From: Mogibacterium sp.
GTDB lineage: Bacteria; Bacillota; Clostridia; Peptostreptococcales; Anaerovoracaceae
Direction: 5' to 3'
NCBI GenBank assembly: GCA_017432075.1
Contig: JAFRJV010000107.1
Coordinates: 1 to 33,278 of the forward strand
Length of the DNA stretch: 33,278 nt
Notes under the pieces: model-generated
Told to the model about the DNA's origin: nothing
What the model saw: only the letters and a program-made list of their open reading frames with translations
Database searches by the model: none
Shown here: positions 15,811 through 25,413 of the stretch, in pieces
Layout: every line of letters starts with the position of its first letter
Position numbering within the stretch: the stretch's first letter is position 1
Program-made: the position numbers and the translations under genes

Positions 15811-18303
15811 TCATCCGGCATTATACACATGCGTTTGTTTAAAAAAGTCGACGGAGATTTGGCCGTCATGGATGTCTATGCCAACTGCTCCGGAAACATC
15901 GGTGCGAAATACTTTGATGCCGCGGTCTTCAAGTCGTTCGAGCGTCTGTTTATGCGGATGGCCGTAGAAGTTATTGCGGCCGCATTGTATTACTGCTATA
16001 CGCGGTTTTGCGGCATCGAGAAATGCTTCACTTGAGCTGGACTTGCTGCCGTGGTGCGCTACCTTCAGGATATCGCATTCAAGGGTATCGGTACCTTCAT
16101 AGTATCTGACCATCTTCTGTTCGTCCTCTTCAAGGAGATCGCCTGTAACCATGATCTTAACGTCTTTGTAGTGGATCATGTAAACAGTGTTGTGCTCATT
16201 CGGGTCGTCGGCTGCCATCGGCTCATCTGATACCTCGACCGGCCATATCACATCTATGTATACTTCATCTGTTATATCCAGCTTTGTATCAGGGTTTATG
16301 TAATAGATTTTTGATGGATCGGGATATATCTCCGTTTGTTTGTCCTGATCGTCTGAAGATGCTGTGCCGGTGATCCTGTAGTCAGCCGGTATGCCTATAG
16401 CGCCTACCGGAAATATTTCTGATAGTTCTGCTATTCCTTTGTAATGATCAGCATGCAGATGTGTTACAAGGGCGATGTCTGCTGCGTCGGCGCCGCTGTG
16501 CATCAGATACGGCATCAGTATGCTTTTCCCGACATTGTAACCTTCCTTATCCCCATCGTTCCCGTATGTAGTCTGACCGCCTCCATCAATGAGAACATCG
16601 TGGTCTTCAGCTCTTATATGAACACAGTCTCCCTGGCCGACAGCAACAAATACGATCTCGTCATCAGATATCGTGTCATAAAGGCAGGAGAACAGCATCG
16701 TCAGCGGAAGCATAAGCAGTATCCCCTGCTTTATTATCGCCTTAAGGTCTTTTCTCAGGAGCATTATTCTTGTCCATTCAGACGCAAGTCCGAAAACGAT
16801 CATATATATCACGATCATCACAGCTGCACCCGGTCCGGCGGTCCTGATAGAAAAGCCGCCTCCAAAGTTAAGTATGTGATTGATTTTTATTACTGCATAG
16901 GAAATCAGCTCTGCAAGATCTACCCCTGTCTGAGGAACTCTCATAACAGCAACTTCAAGCATGAGCATGATAATGCAGAGAGGTACAAGAACCGAAGCGA
17001 GCATAATGACCGGAACGTTTATCAATATCGACAAAGGATTGATCCTGCAGTAGGAGTATGCGATCACGGGTAAAGTGCCGATCTGGACTGCAAGCATCAC
17101 CGCTATCGCCTCACCTGTCACTGCGCTTATCGGTCCGGTAAGGAATGCTATCCCGCACAGTGCAAGAAAAGACAGCTGGAAGCCTGAGTTGAAAAGCTGA
17201 TATGGCTGAAAGGTCAATATAAGGAATGCAGCAAGGCTTATGGAAGTCAGAAGATCGGAGCGCCTTCTGAGATGTGTTGAAAACAGGCTGATCGTCATGA
17301 CGATACAGGCCCTTACCGTTGCCGGGCTCCACATTGTCATTTCGCCGTAGAGGATTATTACTGCAATGATCAGCATCGATACCGGCAGCGTTCTTTTTCG
17401 TGATGTCATAAACCGCAGCAATCCGTAAAGGAATCCTATATGTAGGCCGCTGACTGCAAGGATGTGTCCGGTGGAGTTGTTATTGAATTCCTCGATGATA
17501 TCTTCATCTATTTCAGATTTGTCGCCAAATATCACCCCGCGTATGAAGCCCTGCGTTTCATCATCGAATCTTTTGATGAACGTTTCTCTTGAACTATACA
17601 GAAAACGCCTGATACCTGCGTTCAGTGAAGATCCTGTATCGGTCACTTCAAGGATATATGCCTTGAATCTTATGGTGACCCCCTTGCTTTTCATGTACAG
17701 GCTGTAGTCAAAACAGCCGGGATCATCAGCTGACGGGATCTCCGAGTATTCCCCTCCTGCTTCGATAGTTGAACCGATATATCCGCCTGCGCAGCTTCCG
17801 AATGATCCTGCAGTACTGAGTCCTGCATGTTCTGCTGAGTATTGTGCCGCGTGCTCATCCAGTGTCACAAGTATCTTTGCCGGACCTGCATCGCTGTTAC
17901 GGATGACAAACTGCACTTTTTCGTCTTTTACGGACACTGATGTGACCCGTCCTATGACATGGTTCTTTTCAGGAACGTATGATAAAGCCTCCTGATATGA
18001 CAGGAATCTGAATGAGAAAAGCAAAAATCCGGCCAGGAAAAAAATCAATAATATTGTTTTCTGCTTTTTGAGCATCTCCTTTCGTATGTTCAGGTGCTTC
18101 TCACTGCAGGCGGTACCGGACATGCTTTCCCTCTTCCGGTACGCGCAGTTCGTACTGTCGGGATCAGTAAAAAATACAGCGGCAAAAACAGCAGTGCAGA
18201 AGCCTGTCGATTCAAGTATCTGCGATCTTTCAAAAACAAAAAAACCGGCAGCGATACCGGCTATGTAAAGCAATGTATATAAAGCCAACCTTCTTCTCAG
18301 CAT
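15811..18303 (-). CDS. comEC: DNA internalization channel ComEC/Rec2
   Basis: The 830-aa inner-membrane protein forms the pore that brings single-stranded DNA into the cell in natural transformation. The first about 110 residues hold two short membrane segments. An OB-like extracellular domain follows, then the Competence domain with many helices (HILAVSGLHIGFLYGLLR; MWSPATVRACIVMTI). The C-terminal beta-lactamase-like domain (about residues 560-830) keeps the metal motif LVTHLHADHYKG and AHHGSKSSSS. The gene is full length, with CAGGAG before the ATG. With comEC intact, the host could be transformable, but the pilus genes are not in view. Confidence 0.95.
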   Translation of the reverse strand: MLRRRLALYTLLYIAGIAAGFFVFERSQILESTGFCTAVFAAVFFTDPDSTNCAYRKRESMSGTACSEKHLNIRKEMLKKQKTILLIFFLAGFLLFSFRFLSYQEALSYVPEKNHVIGRVTSVSVKDEKVQFVIRNSDAGPAKILVTLDEHAAQYSAEHAGLSTAGSFGSCAGGYIGSTIEAGGEYSEIPSADDPGCFDYSLYMKSKGVTIRFKAYILEVTDTGSSLNAGIRRFLYSSRETFIKRFDDETQGFIRGVIFGDKSEIDEDIIEEFNNNSTGHILAVSGLHIGFLYGLLRFMTSRKRTLPVSMLIIAVIILYGEMTMWSPATVRACIVMTISLFSTHLRRRSDLLTSISLAAFLILTFQPYQLFNSGFQLSFLALCGIAFLTGPISAVTGEAIAVMLAVQIGTLPVIAYSYCRINPLSILINVPVIMLASVLVPLCIIMLMLEVAVMRVPQTGVDLAELISYAVIKINHILNFGGGFSIRTAGPGAAVMIVIYMIVFGLASEWTRIMLLRKDLKAIIKQGILLMLPLTMLFSCLYDTISDDEIVFVAVGQGDCVHIRAEDHDVLIDGGGQTTYGNDGDKEGYNVGKSILMPYLMHSGADAADIALVTHLHADHYKGIAELSEIFPVGAIGIPADYRITGTASSDDQDKQTEIYPDPSKIYYINPDTKLDITDEVYIDVIWPVEVSDEPMAADDPNEHNTVYMIHYKDVKIMVTGDLLEEDEQKMVRYYEGTDTLECDILKVAHHGSKSSSSEAFLDAAKPRIAVIQCGRNNFYGHPHKQTLERLEDRGIKVFRTDVSGAVGIDIHDGQISVDFFKQTHVYNAG

Positions 18304-18370
18304 GACAGGTATCTCCTGCAGCTGATTCTACCGTGCTTTGATTCTTGAAGCTGTACAGTTTTTGAGGTGT

Positions 18371-18406
18371 AAAAAATGACGGAATTCATGTGAAATCCGT
18401 CATTTT
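18371..18406 (-). terminator. Terminator after rpe
   Basis: On the minus strand AAAATGACGGA pairs perfectly with TCCGTCATTTT over 11 bp, followed by a T run. It lies 30 bases after the rpe stop and closes the priA-rpe operon. The symmetrical A/T flanks could also work on the plus strand. Confidence 0.85.
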
Positions 18407-18435
18407 AAGTGCTTGTTATCTGACAATTCTCTATG

Positions 18436-19080
18436 CTAAGCCTTTATGGCTTTGATCTCGGCAGTTCTGTCAGCTGCCTTGAATACGGCCGATCCGGCAA
18501 CAATCATGTCTGCGCCGGCATCCTTTACGAGGTGGGCGTTGGCCGATCCTATGCCTCCGTCTACGGAAATCACATAATCAAGTCCGAGCTCTTCTTTCTT
18601 TGCTTTGTAATATGCGATCTTAGGAAGGCTGCTGTCCATGAATTTCTGTCCGCCGAATCCCGGTTCAACAGACATAACGAGGATCTGATCTATATCCTTC
18701 AGATATTCATCAAGTACCTCCGGTGCTGTACCCGGCTTTATTGAAACGCCGGTCTTTGCTCCGGCTTCCTTTATGTGTCTCAGAGTGTGAGCCAGATCGT
18801 CACAGGCCTCGTAGTGCACCGTAATGAATTCGGTCTTCGGAGTAATGAAGTTTTCGATATATCTGTCAGGATCCCAGATCATCAGATGGATATCGTATGG
18901 CACTGTGGTTATATCGTTAAGGCTTTTCATTACAGCCGCGCCAAAACTGATGTTTGGTACGAAAGATCCGTCCATGACGTCTATATGCAGATAATCGATA
19001 CCTCTGTCGCATATGTCTTTTACATCCTCTCCCAGTCTGGCGAAATCTGCTGCCAGTATTGAAGGTGCTATTTTTGCCAT
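18436..19080 (-). CDS. rpe: Ribulose-phosphate 3-epimerase
   Basis: The 214-aa TIM-barrel enzyme interconverts ribulose 5-phosphate and xylulose 5-phosphate in the pentose phosphate pathway. It has KIAPSILAADFARLG, the metal-ligand block YLHIDVMDGSFVPNISFG, HLMIWDPDRYI, MSVEPGFGGQKFM and the active-site DYVISVDGGI. Length is typical. It overlaps the rsgA 3' end by 13 bases, and its strong GAGGAGG site lies within rsgA codons, so the two are coupled. Confidence 0.97.
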   Translation of the reverse strand: MAKIAPSILAADFARLGEDVKDICDRGIDYLHIDVMDGSFVPNISFGAAVMKSLNDITTVPYDIHLMIWDPDRYIENFITPKTEFITVHYEACDDLAHTLRHIKEAGAKTGVSIKPGTAPEVLDEYLKDIDQILVMSVEPGFGGQKFMDSSLPKIAYYKAKKEELGLDYVISVDGGIGSANAHLVKDAGADMIVAGSAVFKAADRTAEIKAIKA

Positions 19081-19973
19081 TTCTTTACCTCCTCGGTCAT
19101 TGATAAATATGACTCATATCTTGAAACGGATATGCTTCCCTGCTGAAGTGCTTCCTTTACGGCGCACTCCGGCTCGTTGATGTGCATACAGTCCGAATAC
19201 CTGCAGTTTCTGTTGAGTTCCCTGAATTCCGGGAAAAGGTCCCTTACAGTCAGTGGTTCTACAGCCGGCATGTCCAGCGATGTGAATCCCGGTGTATCGT
19301 AGAGCATCGTCCCATCAGACAGAGGAAATATTTCCACATGTCTTGTTGTATGTCTGCCGCGTCCGGTCTTGCTGCTTATGCGTCCTGTAGCTGCCTTGAG
19401 GAGTGCCTCTTCGGCTTCTTCTATGCCCGGCTCCCCGGCATGGAGAAGGTTCGTTATCGTTGACTTGCCGACTCCCGATGGTCCGGCAAGAGCCACTTTC
19501 TTTCCGCTGATCATCTCCCTCAGCCGGTCGATTCCCTCACCTGTTATACCATTCACGCTTACCGACGGATATAACGGTGAATAAACAGAAAGCGCTTCAG
19601 CAACCGCTTCCTGTCCTGCAAGGTCAGCCTTGGAAATGCAGATCACAGGGTCTATACCGGCCAGCTCGCAGCCTGCTATAAGCTTGTCTACTACCGGATA
19701 ATTTACGGCCGGCTGTACTAACGAAAACACGACCACCAGGATATCCAGGTTGGATACCGGTGGTCTTGTCATATAATTCTTTCTCTCCTTCACGCGATGG
19801 ATGACGCACTCGCCATCTTTGTCGTTTTCGTCAATATCAAAATCAACGATGTCGCCCACGTAGATGAGTTCTTTATTTCTTTTGAGATTTCCGCGTGCTT
19901 TGCCCATGACGACAGATTCGCCATCATATACAAAGTAGAATCCCCCTATACCTTTGACAACAGTTCCTGTCAT
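19068..19973 (-). CDS. rsgA: Ribosome small subunit-dependent GTPase A
   Basis: The 301-aa circularly permuted GTPase checks late assembly of the 30S subunit. An N-terminal OB fold (residues 1-70) precedes G4 ISKAD (114-117), then G1 AGPSGVGKS (163-171) and G3 DTPGF (226-230). The C-terminal zinc finger uses Cys 257, Cys 262, His 264 and Cys 270. The order prkC-rsgA-rpe is the classic Firmicutes arrangement. In B. subtilis this GTPase is a target of the neighbouring kinase, which may explain the linkage. Confidence 0.97.
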   Translation of the reverse strand: MTGTVVKGIGGFYFVYDGESVVMGKARGNLKRNKELIYVGDIVDFDIDENDKDGECVIHRVKERKNYMTRPPVSNLDILVVVFSLVQPAVNYPVVDKLIAGCELAGIDPVICISKADLAGQEAVAEALSVYSPLYPSVSVNGITGEGIDRLREMISGKKVALAGPSGVGKSTITNLLHAGEPGIEEAEEALLKAATGRISSKTGRGRHTTRHVEIFPLSDGTMLYDTPGFTSLDMPAVEPLTVRDLFPEFRELNRNCRYSDCMHINEPECAVKEALQQGSISVSRYESYLSMTEEVKKWQK

Positions 19974-19988
19974 ATTCGATCCGTTCCG

Positions 19989-21740
19989 TTAACCGTTGCT
20001 GTTGTCATTATCGGTATCTTTGTCACCGTTGTCGCCGTTGATTTCAACGTTGATCAGCGGCTGCTCTTCAGGTTCCGGTTCTGGCTCCGGTCCGGAACTT
20101 ACCTGCAGATCGATCGATGTTCCCTTATCAAGCTGCGAATTTGCCTGATACTGCTGATATATTACATATCCCTTTCCGATCGTGGAATCATAATCGTAGG
20201 TAATGTTTCCGACTTTGAATCCTGCTGCTTCGATTGCTTTCTTCGCATCCTTGAGTGACATTCTGGTAACTGAAGGGACGATCGCCTTTTCAGTTCCCTT
20301 ACCATCAGATACTACGATATCCACAGCGCTCTCTTTATCGAGAGTCGAACCTGCAACAGGAGTCTGCTCAAGCACCATGCCGGCTTTCTCATATGACGTT
20401 ACAGTCTTGACATTTCCAAGCACATAGCCATAGCTCTTGAGGTAGTTTTCTACATCCTCCTCCTGCATGCCGATAACGCTCGGAACAAGGCCCTCTTTAT
20501 TACCTTTGGAAACATTGATGGTTATCGTGCCTTCCTTAGGCATCTCGACGCCCGGAGCAGGGTCCTGCTGGCATATCCTTCCTTCTGCATACTCAGAGGA
20601 ATAGATGTCGTTGCCCTGTTTTACCTTGAAGCCTTCAGCTTCAGCAAGTTCCTTTGCCTCATCAAAGGTCTTGTCGAGCAGGTCAGGCGCAGCCTTTGTC
20701 GGCGAGAATACTCCCATCTGCCATGCGGCATAACCGCCGGCTGCAGCACAGAGCAATAAAACTACTGCAATTATTATCGCTGTTGTTTTTCTGCGTTTTT
20801 TCTTCCTGTCGCGTTCCCTGGCCTCTACAACTTCTTCGATGTCCTTCTCCAGATCCTGTTTACGCTTGTTACGTTTTTCGACGACCGTGGTCGACTCAAA
20901 TATCGAATCCGGTGCGATCGCCGTAACGAAAGAAACATTGTCGAGATCCTGAATAAGCTCATCAGCGTTCGCATACCTGTTGGTCTGGAACTTGCTGGTT
21001 GCTTTCATCACGATTCTTTCGAGCGCAGGCGGTATGCTTGGCTCCAGCTCTCTAGGAGGTACTATCTCCTCGTTGATGTGCTTGAGAGCGACCGTTACAG
21101 GATTGTCTCCGTCAAACGGCACCTTACCTGTAAGCATCTCGTACATTACGATACCGAGCGAATATATATCTGAACGCTCATCTACGTAATTGCCCCTGGC
21201 CTGTTCAGGCGAGAAATAGTGAACGGAACCGACGATCTTGCTTCCTGTCGAAAGAGTGGCGTCATTTACCGCCCTTGCGATACCGAAGTCAGCCAGTTTG
21301 ACCACTCCGTCGTTTGTCACCATAATGTTGTGAGGCTTTACGTCTCTGTGTATGATCTTATTCTTGTGAGCTATCCTCAAAGCTGAAGCGACCTGTTTTG
21401 AAATGTCGATCACCTTGCGGTAATCCATTGGTGCTTCCTTCTCAATGATCTTATTGAGAGTGTCGCCCTCGATGAGCTCCATTACTATGTAGTTGATGTT
21501 GCCCTCACGGCCGACATCATAAACGCCCACGATATTCGGGTGAGAAAGACCCGCAGCAGCCTGCGATTCTCTTTTGAAATTCTCAACGAATGTCGCGTCT
21601 TTTGTAAACTCCGGTCTTAAGATCTTGACGGCAACAAAGCGGTTAAGGAGTTTATCCTTACCCTTATATACGACAGCCATACCGCCGTCGCCGATCTTCT
21701 CCAGGAGCTCGTATCGCCCGGATAGTATCCTGCTTGCCAT
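19989..21740 (-). CDS. prkC: Serine/threonine protein kinase with PASTA repeats (PrkC/Stk1)
   Basis: The 583-aa membrane kinase senses peptidoglycan fragments or lipid II. The cytoplasmic kinase domain (about residues 10-270) has GDGGMAVVYKG, HRDVKPHNIM and LADFGIAR. A basic juxtamembrane stretch leads to a single membrane helix (TTAIIIAVVLLLCAAAGGY). Three extracellular PASTA repeats follow, the second and third beginning LVPSVIGM and IVPSVTRM. The C-terminus is an unusual acidic Pro/Glu then Asp/Asn tail of about 30 residues. It starts after GGAGG, two bases after the phosphatase gene ends. Confidence 0.96.
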   Translation of the reverse strand: MASRILSGRYELLEKIGDGGMAVVYKGKDKLLNRFVAVKILRPEFTKDATFVENFKRESQAAAGLSHPNIVGVYDVGREGNINYIVMELIEGDTLNKIIEKEAPMDYRKVIDISKQVASALRIAHKNKIIHRDVKPHNIMVTNDGVVKLADFGIARAVNDATLSTGSKIVGSVHYFSPEQARGNYVDERSDIYSLGIVMYEMLTGKVPFDGDNPVTVALKHINEEIVPPRELEPSIPPALERIVMKATSKFQTNRYANADELIQDLDNVSFVTAIAPDSIFESTTVVEKRNKRKQDLEKDIEEVVEARERDRKKKRRKTTAIIIAVVLLLCAAAGGYAAWQMGVFSPTKAAPDLLDKTFDEAKELAEAEGFKVKQGNDIYSSEYAEGRICQQDPAPGVEMPKEGTITINVSKGNKEGLVPSVIGMQEEDVENYLKSYGYVLGNVKTVTSYEKAGMVLEQTPVAGSTLDKESAVDIVVSDGKGTEKAIVPSVTRMSLKDAKKAIEAAGFKVGNITYDYDSTIGKGYVIYQQYQANSQLDKGTSIDLQVSSGPEPEPEPEEQPLINVEINGDNGDKDTDNDNSNG

Positions 21741-21742
21741 GC

Positions 21743-22474
21743 TTAATCCTCCAAATCGATGCAGATCACGGAAATGTTATCATTTCCGCCATTTTCGTTA
21801 GCCATATAAACCAGGTCCTCTGCGCAGACCTTCATGTCGTCATACCTGTTGAGCACTGCAAGAATAGTGTCATCATCGACTTCATCGTAGAGTCCGTCAC
21901 TGCAGAGAAGGATGCGGTCGCCTTTTTCTATAGGAACGCTGAAGCAGTCAGGTTCGTTGTTGGCGTTTGCACCTATCGCTCTTGTGATGACGTTCTTGCG
22001 TGCGTGGAGATGGGCTTCATCCTTCGTAATGGCACCCATCTTTACAAGATCATTGACATATGTGTGATCGTCAGTGATCTGCTGTATCATGTCGCCGTGA
22101 GCAAGATACACCCTGCTGTCGCCGACATTGGCGACATACATCTCGTCGCCTCTTATATATGCGAATGTAAGCGTTGTTGCCATGCCGCCGTACTGCGGTT
22201 TGGCCTCAGACAGCTTGATAATGAACTGATTGACATAGTTGACGGCAGCTCTGAAATATCTGAAAACTTCGTCGCGCGATCCCAGCCATTCAGGCGGATT
22301 GTGACGAACAAATTTTTCAAGGGCATCCAGTGCCGACTGGCTGGCTATCTCGCCCGACCTGTTGCCTCCCACTCCGTCTGCGAGCATGAAGAAATTGAGA
22401 TCTTCACATGCCCTTAGTGAGTCTTCATTGGTAGGTCTGCGTCTGCCTCTGTCTGTCAAGTAACCGCTTTTCAT
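21743..22474 (-). CDS. prpC: PP2C-family Ser/Thr phosphatase (PrpC/Stp)
   Basis: The 243-aa metal-dependent phosphatase reverses the action of the adjacent PASTA kinase. Metal-binding motifs are RGRRRPTNEDSL, ADGVGGNRSGE, SDGLYDEVDD and GGNDNISVI; VANVGDSRVYL is also typical. It lies between rsmB and prkC in the same direction, with GGAGAA 11 bases before the ATG. Confidence 0.96.
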   Translation of the reverse strand: MKSGYLTDRGRRRPTNEDSLRACEDLNFFMLADGVGGNRSGEIASQSALDALEKFVRHNPPEWLGSRDEVFRYFRAAVNYVNQFIIKLSEAKPQYGGMATTLTFAYIRGDEMYVANVGDSRVYLAHGDMIQQITDDHTYVNDLVKMGAITKDEAHLHARKNVITRAIGANANNEPDCFSVPIEKGDRILLCSDGLYDEVDDDTILAVLNRYDDMKVCAEDLVYMANENGGNDNISVICIDLED

Positions 22475-22495
22475 GATAATCAGTTCTCCGTCCTG

Positions 22496-23761
22496 TTAAA
22501 TTGCATTTTTTCCGATAATACAATAGTAAAATCCTACTTTGCCATTATATGGCATAAGTGTTGACATTTCAATAACGCGGGCTGAAGTGCCCTCATTACT
22601 TAATACATGTTTAACAACCTCTTCGTTCTCATTTTTGTTGAGCGTGCAGGTTGAATATTCAAGCCTTCCGCCCGGTTTCAGATAGCGGAAAGCATTTGTA
22701 AGTATGTTCTTCTGTATCTCTGTAAGACTGCCATACTGCGATGGATCAGTTGTGAGTTTTATCTCAGGTTTGCTGGCGATTACGCCGAGCCCTGAGCATG
22801 GAACGTCCGCGAGGACATAGTCGAATGAGCCGTCCAGCGAGGCGTCATGCACGGCAGCATCGCGCTCTTCCAGAGCGCATATGCTCACGCCGAGTCTCTT
22901 CATGGCAGCCTGCGTGAGCATCAGCCTGTGCGGGTGAACGTCACAGGCTGTGATGCTGCCCTCGTTCCCCATCAGCTCCGCCATGTACCCGGTCTTTCCG
23001 CCGGGAGCGGCGCAGAGATCCAGTACCCTGCTTCCCGGTTCCGGCGCCAGGGCTTTTACGGCTATCATCGAAGACAGGCTCTGTATGGAATAATAGCCCT
23101 GTCTGTAAAGCCCACAGCTGACTATGCCGCTCCCGTTCGCCCGGATGGCTTCGCTGTTCTCTTCCGCCGCGCGGCCTTCTATGCCGTATTCTGCAAGTCT
23201 TTTTATGATCTCATCACGGTCTGCCTTAAGCGTATTTGCCCTTAAATAGACCTCAGAAGGTTCATTCAGTGCTTCCGCTATGCGGATTGCCTCATCACCG
23301 TATTGTTCGCTCAGGAGCGAAAATACGTCCTTACTCATGGAAAACCTTATATGCGGTTCCAGCTTGTCAGGGGCAAATTCGCCCCTGCGTCTCAGATAGT
23401 TCCTTAGCATGCCGTTCACGAAGCGGTCGCTTCCCTTTGCCACCGTTTTCGCAAGCTCAACAGCTTCGTTCACGGCCGCGTGATCAGGGACACTGCCCAG
23501 TTCGTCTATGGCATAGATACCCATTCTGAGGATGATGAGAGGTCTCTGCTTTATGCTGCTGATGCCTTTTCCTGCAAGGCTGTCTATCACATGATAAAGC
23601 CTTATGCTGCTCCTTATGACGCCTTTGGCAAACGAGCGAACGAAGCTCTCCCGCAATCCTTTACGGTGCGAAACAGCTTCGTTTATTGAGATATTGGAAT
23701 ATGCTCCATCGGCATATACGGCTTTCAGCGCCTCAAATACCGCAAGCCAGTCCTTGTTCAT
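22496..23761 (-). CDS. rsmB: 16S rRNA (cytosine(967)-C(5))-methyltransferase RsmB
   Basis: The 421-aa enzyme methylates C967 of 16S rRNA. The N-terminal NusB-like helical domain covers about residues 1-130. The SAM site is SRVLDLCAAPGGKTGYMAEL. The two catalytic cysteines are in ADVPCSGLGV and EYSTCTLNKNENE. Length is typical. The gene is preceded by GGAGATAAGG and starts seven bases after the zinc peptidase gene ends. Confidence 0.96.
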   Translation of the reverse strand: MNKDWLAVFEALKAVYADGAYSNISINEAVSHRKGLRESFVRSFAKGVIRSSIRLYHVIDSLAGKGISSIKQRPLIILRMGIYAIDELGSVPDHAAVNEAVELAKTVAKGSDRFVNGMLRNYLRRRGEFAPDKLEPHIRFSMSKDVFSLLSEQYGDEAIRIAEALNEPSEVYLRANTLKADRDEIIKRLAEYGIEGRAAEENSEAIRANGSGIVSCGLYRQGYYSIQSLSSMIAVKALAPEPGSRVLDLCAAPGGKTGYMAELMGNEGSITACDVHPHRLMLTQAAMKRLGVSICALEERDAAVHDASLDGSFDYVLADVPCSGLGVIASKPEIKLTTDPSQYGSLTEIQKNILTNAFRYLKPGGRLEYSTCTLNKNENEEVVKHVLSNEGTSARVIEMSTLMPYNGKVGFYYCIIGKNAI

Positions 23762-23767
23762 CAGGCC

Positions 23768-24472
23768 TTATCTCCTCCTGCCTGCTATCACAAATACCCT
23801 GAGCAGGCTGGCGATCGCTGTAGCAAGAGCTGCTACATAAGTCATGGCTGCGGCCTTGAGGACAGTCCTTGAACCGACATAGTCGTCTTCATTCACGAGT
23901 CTGAGTTCTCTGAGATTTGCCAGTGCGCGGTTCGAAGCGTTGAATTCTACCGGCAGCGTGATCAGATGGAAGAAGATAACGAACAGGAAGCAGATTACTC
24001 CGATGAGGAACATCAGGCTTCCGTAAGGCGATGCTGCGGACATGATGAGCCCGAAGAAAATCAGCGGCCAGGATACCATCTGGGTAAGATTGACTACCGG
24101 CACGATACCGTTTCTCAGCGCAAGCGGTGCGTAATGTGTTGCGTCCTGAATGGCGTGGCCTACTTCATGGCATGCTATGCATACTGCTGATACAGAACGT
24201 GATGCGTATACCTCTCTCGAGAGATTCAGGCTCTTTGTCTTTGGATCATAGTAATTGGTCAGTGAGTTCCCGCCGTTAAGAACATTGATGGCAACTCCGG
24301 TAAGACCGTTTGCATCCATCATTGCTCTTGCAGCCTCAGCTCCTGTAATGCCGGTGCTGACAGGCACCTGTGAATAGGTCCTGTATGCGCTGTTTATCCT
24401 TGCCTGTGTGATCATTGTCAGAATGATAGCCGGCAGAAGGACAAACCATGAATAGTCATAGTAGTAATACAT
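23768..24472 (-). CDS. Membrane zinc metallopeptidase, YugP family
   Basis: The 234-aa membrane protein has an N-terminal hydrophobic stretch (YYYYDYSWFVLLPAIIL), the zinc motif CIACHEVGHAIQDATHY, then three more hydrophobic segments, including VVNLTQMVSWPLIFFGLIM. It matches the neutral zinc metallopeptidase family of B. subtilis YugP. Its substrate is not known. The ATG overlaps the fmt stop by one base, and it sits in the priA-rpe operon between fmt and rsmB, as often seen in Clostridia. Confidence 0.93.
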   Translation of the reverse strand: MYYYYDYSWFVLLPAIILTMITQARINSAYRTYSQVPVSTGITGAEAARAMMDANGLTGVAINVLNGGNSLTNYYDPKTKSLNLSREVYASRSVSAVCIACHEVGHAIQDATHYAPLALRNGIVPVVNLTQMVSWPLIFFGLIMSAASPYGSLMFLIGVICFLFVIFFHLITLPVEFNASNRALANLRELRLVNEDDYVGSRTVLKAAAMTYVAALATAIASLLRVFVIAGRRR

Positions 24473-25413
24473 TATTTCTCCTCCCCTGCGCCGAACCGGT
24501 CTCCGGTCGAGAGCTTATGCCCTCTCATGAAATCTCCGGCGCTCATACGCTTTTTGCCCTGGAGCTGCTGCTCTAGCACTCTCAGCTTGCCGCTCCTGCA
24601 ATTGATGAAATAACTTTTCTTATCTGTACAGCTTACTGTTCCCGGCTCACCGTCGGGTTCCTCATCAATAACTTCAGCTTTGTAGAATTTGACCTGCTGC
24701 CCGTCAAGGTAGCTGTAACATGCAGGCCATTCGATAAACGCTCTTATCTTTCTCTCTATGCGTTCCGCGGGTTCATCGAAGTCAGTATATCCGTCAGCCT
24801 TGGAGATCATGCCTGCGTACGTAGCTTCTGCATCATCCTGCACCTCATATACGGCACTTCCGTCAGCGATATGAGGTATGGTCTCTGCAAGGAGTTTGGC
24901 ACCTGCTTCAGCAAGTATCTCAGAAACCTCGGTAAAGTCCCTGCCTTTTATATCGCATGTACATTTACTTATCATGTCTCCGGTATCGAGTCCTTCGGCC
25001 ATGCGCATTATTGTGACACCGGACTCTTCGAAGCCCTCCAGTACTGCTGCCTGCATAGGCGAAGCTCCCCTGAGTTTCGGAAGCAGCGACCCGTGCACGT
25101 TGACGCACCCAAATCTCGGTATATCGAGTACCGACTTCGGCAGTATCTGACCGAAAGCCGCTACGACTATCATGTCGGGAGCGATTTCCTTCAGGCGCTC
25201 GATCAGCTCCGGATCTTTCTTTATCCTGACCGGCTGAGCTGTCTCAATGCCGTGCTCAAGCGCCAGCTTCCTGACCTCGGACAGAACCATTTTATTGCGG
25301 TTACCCTTCCTGTCAGGCTGAGTAACAACAAGAGGTATCTCGTAGCCCTCATCTATTAACTTCTGAAGTGAACACGCTGCAAACGCAGGTGTTCCCATGA
25401 ATACTATCCTCAT
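24472..25413 (-). CDS. fmt: Methionyl-tRNA formyltransferase
   Basis: The 313-aa enzyme formylates initiator Met-tRNA. It has RIVFMGTPAFA at the start, the folate-site block NVHGSLLPKLRGASPMQAAV with catalytic Asn/His, then GVTIMRMAEGLDTGDMIS, and the smaller C-terminal OB-like tRNA-binding domain (about 205-313). It follows def directly, so formylation and removal of the formyl group are encoded together. Confidence 0.97.
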   Translation of the reverse strand: MRIVFMGTPAFAACSLQKLIDEGYEIPLVVTQPDRKGNRNKMVLSEVRKLALEHGIETAQPVRIKKDPELIERLKEIAPDMIVVAAFGQILPKSVLDIPRFGCVNVHGSLLPKLRGASPMQAAVLEGFEESGVTIMRMAEGLDTGDMISKCTCDIKGRDFTEVSEILAEAGAKLLAETIPHIADGSAVYEVQDDAEATYAGMISKADGYTDFDEPAERIERKIRAFIEWPACYSYLDGQQVKFYKAEVIDEEPDGEPGTVSCTDKKSYFINCRSGKLRVLEQQLQGKKRMSAGDFMRGHKLSTGDRFGAGEEK

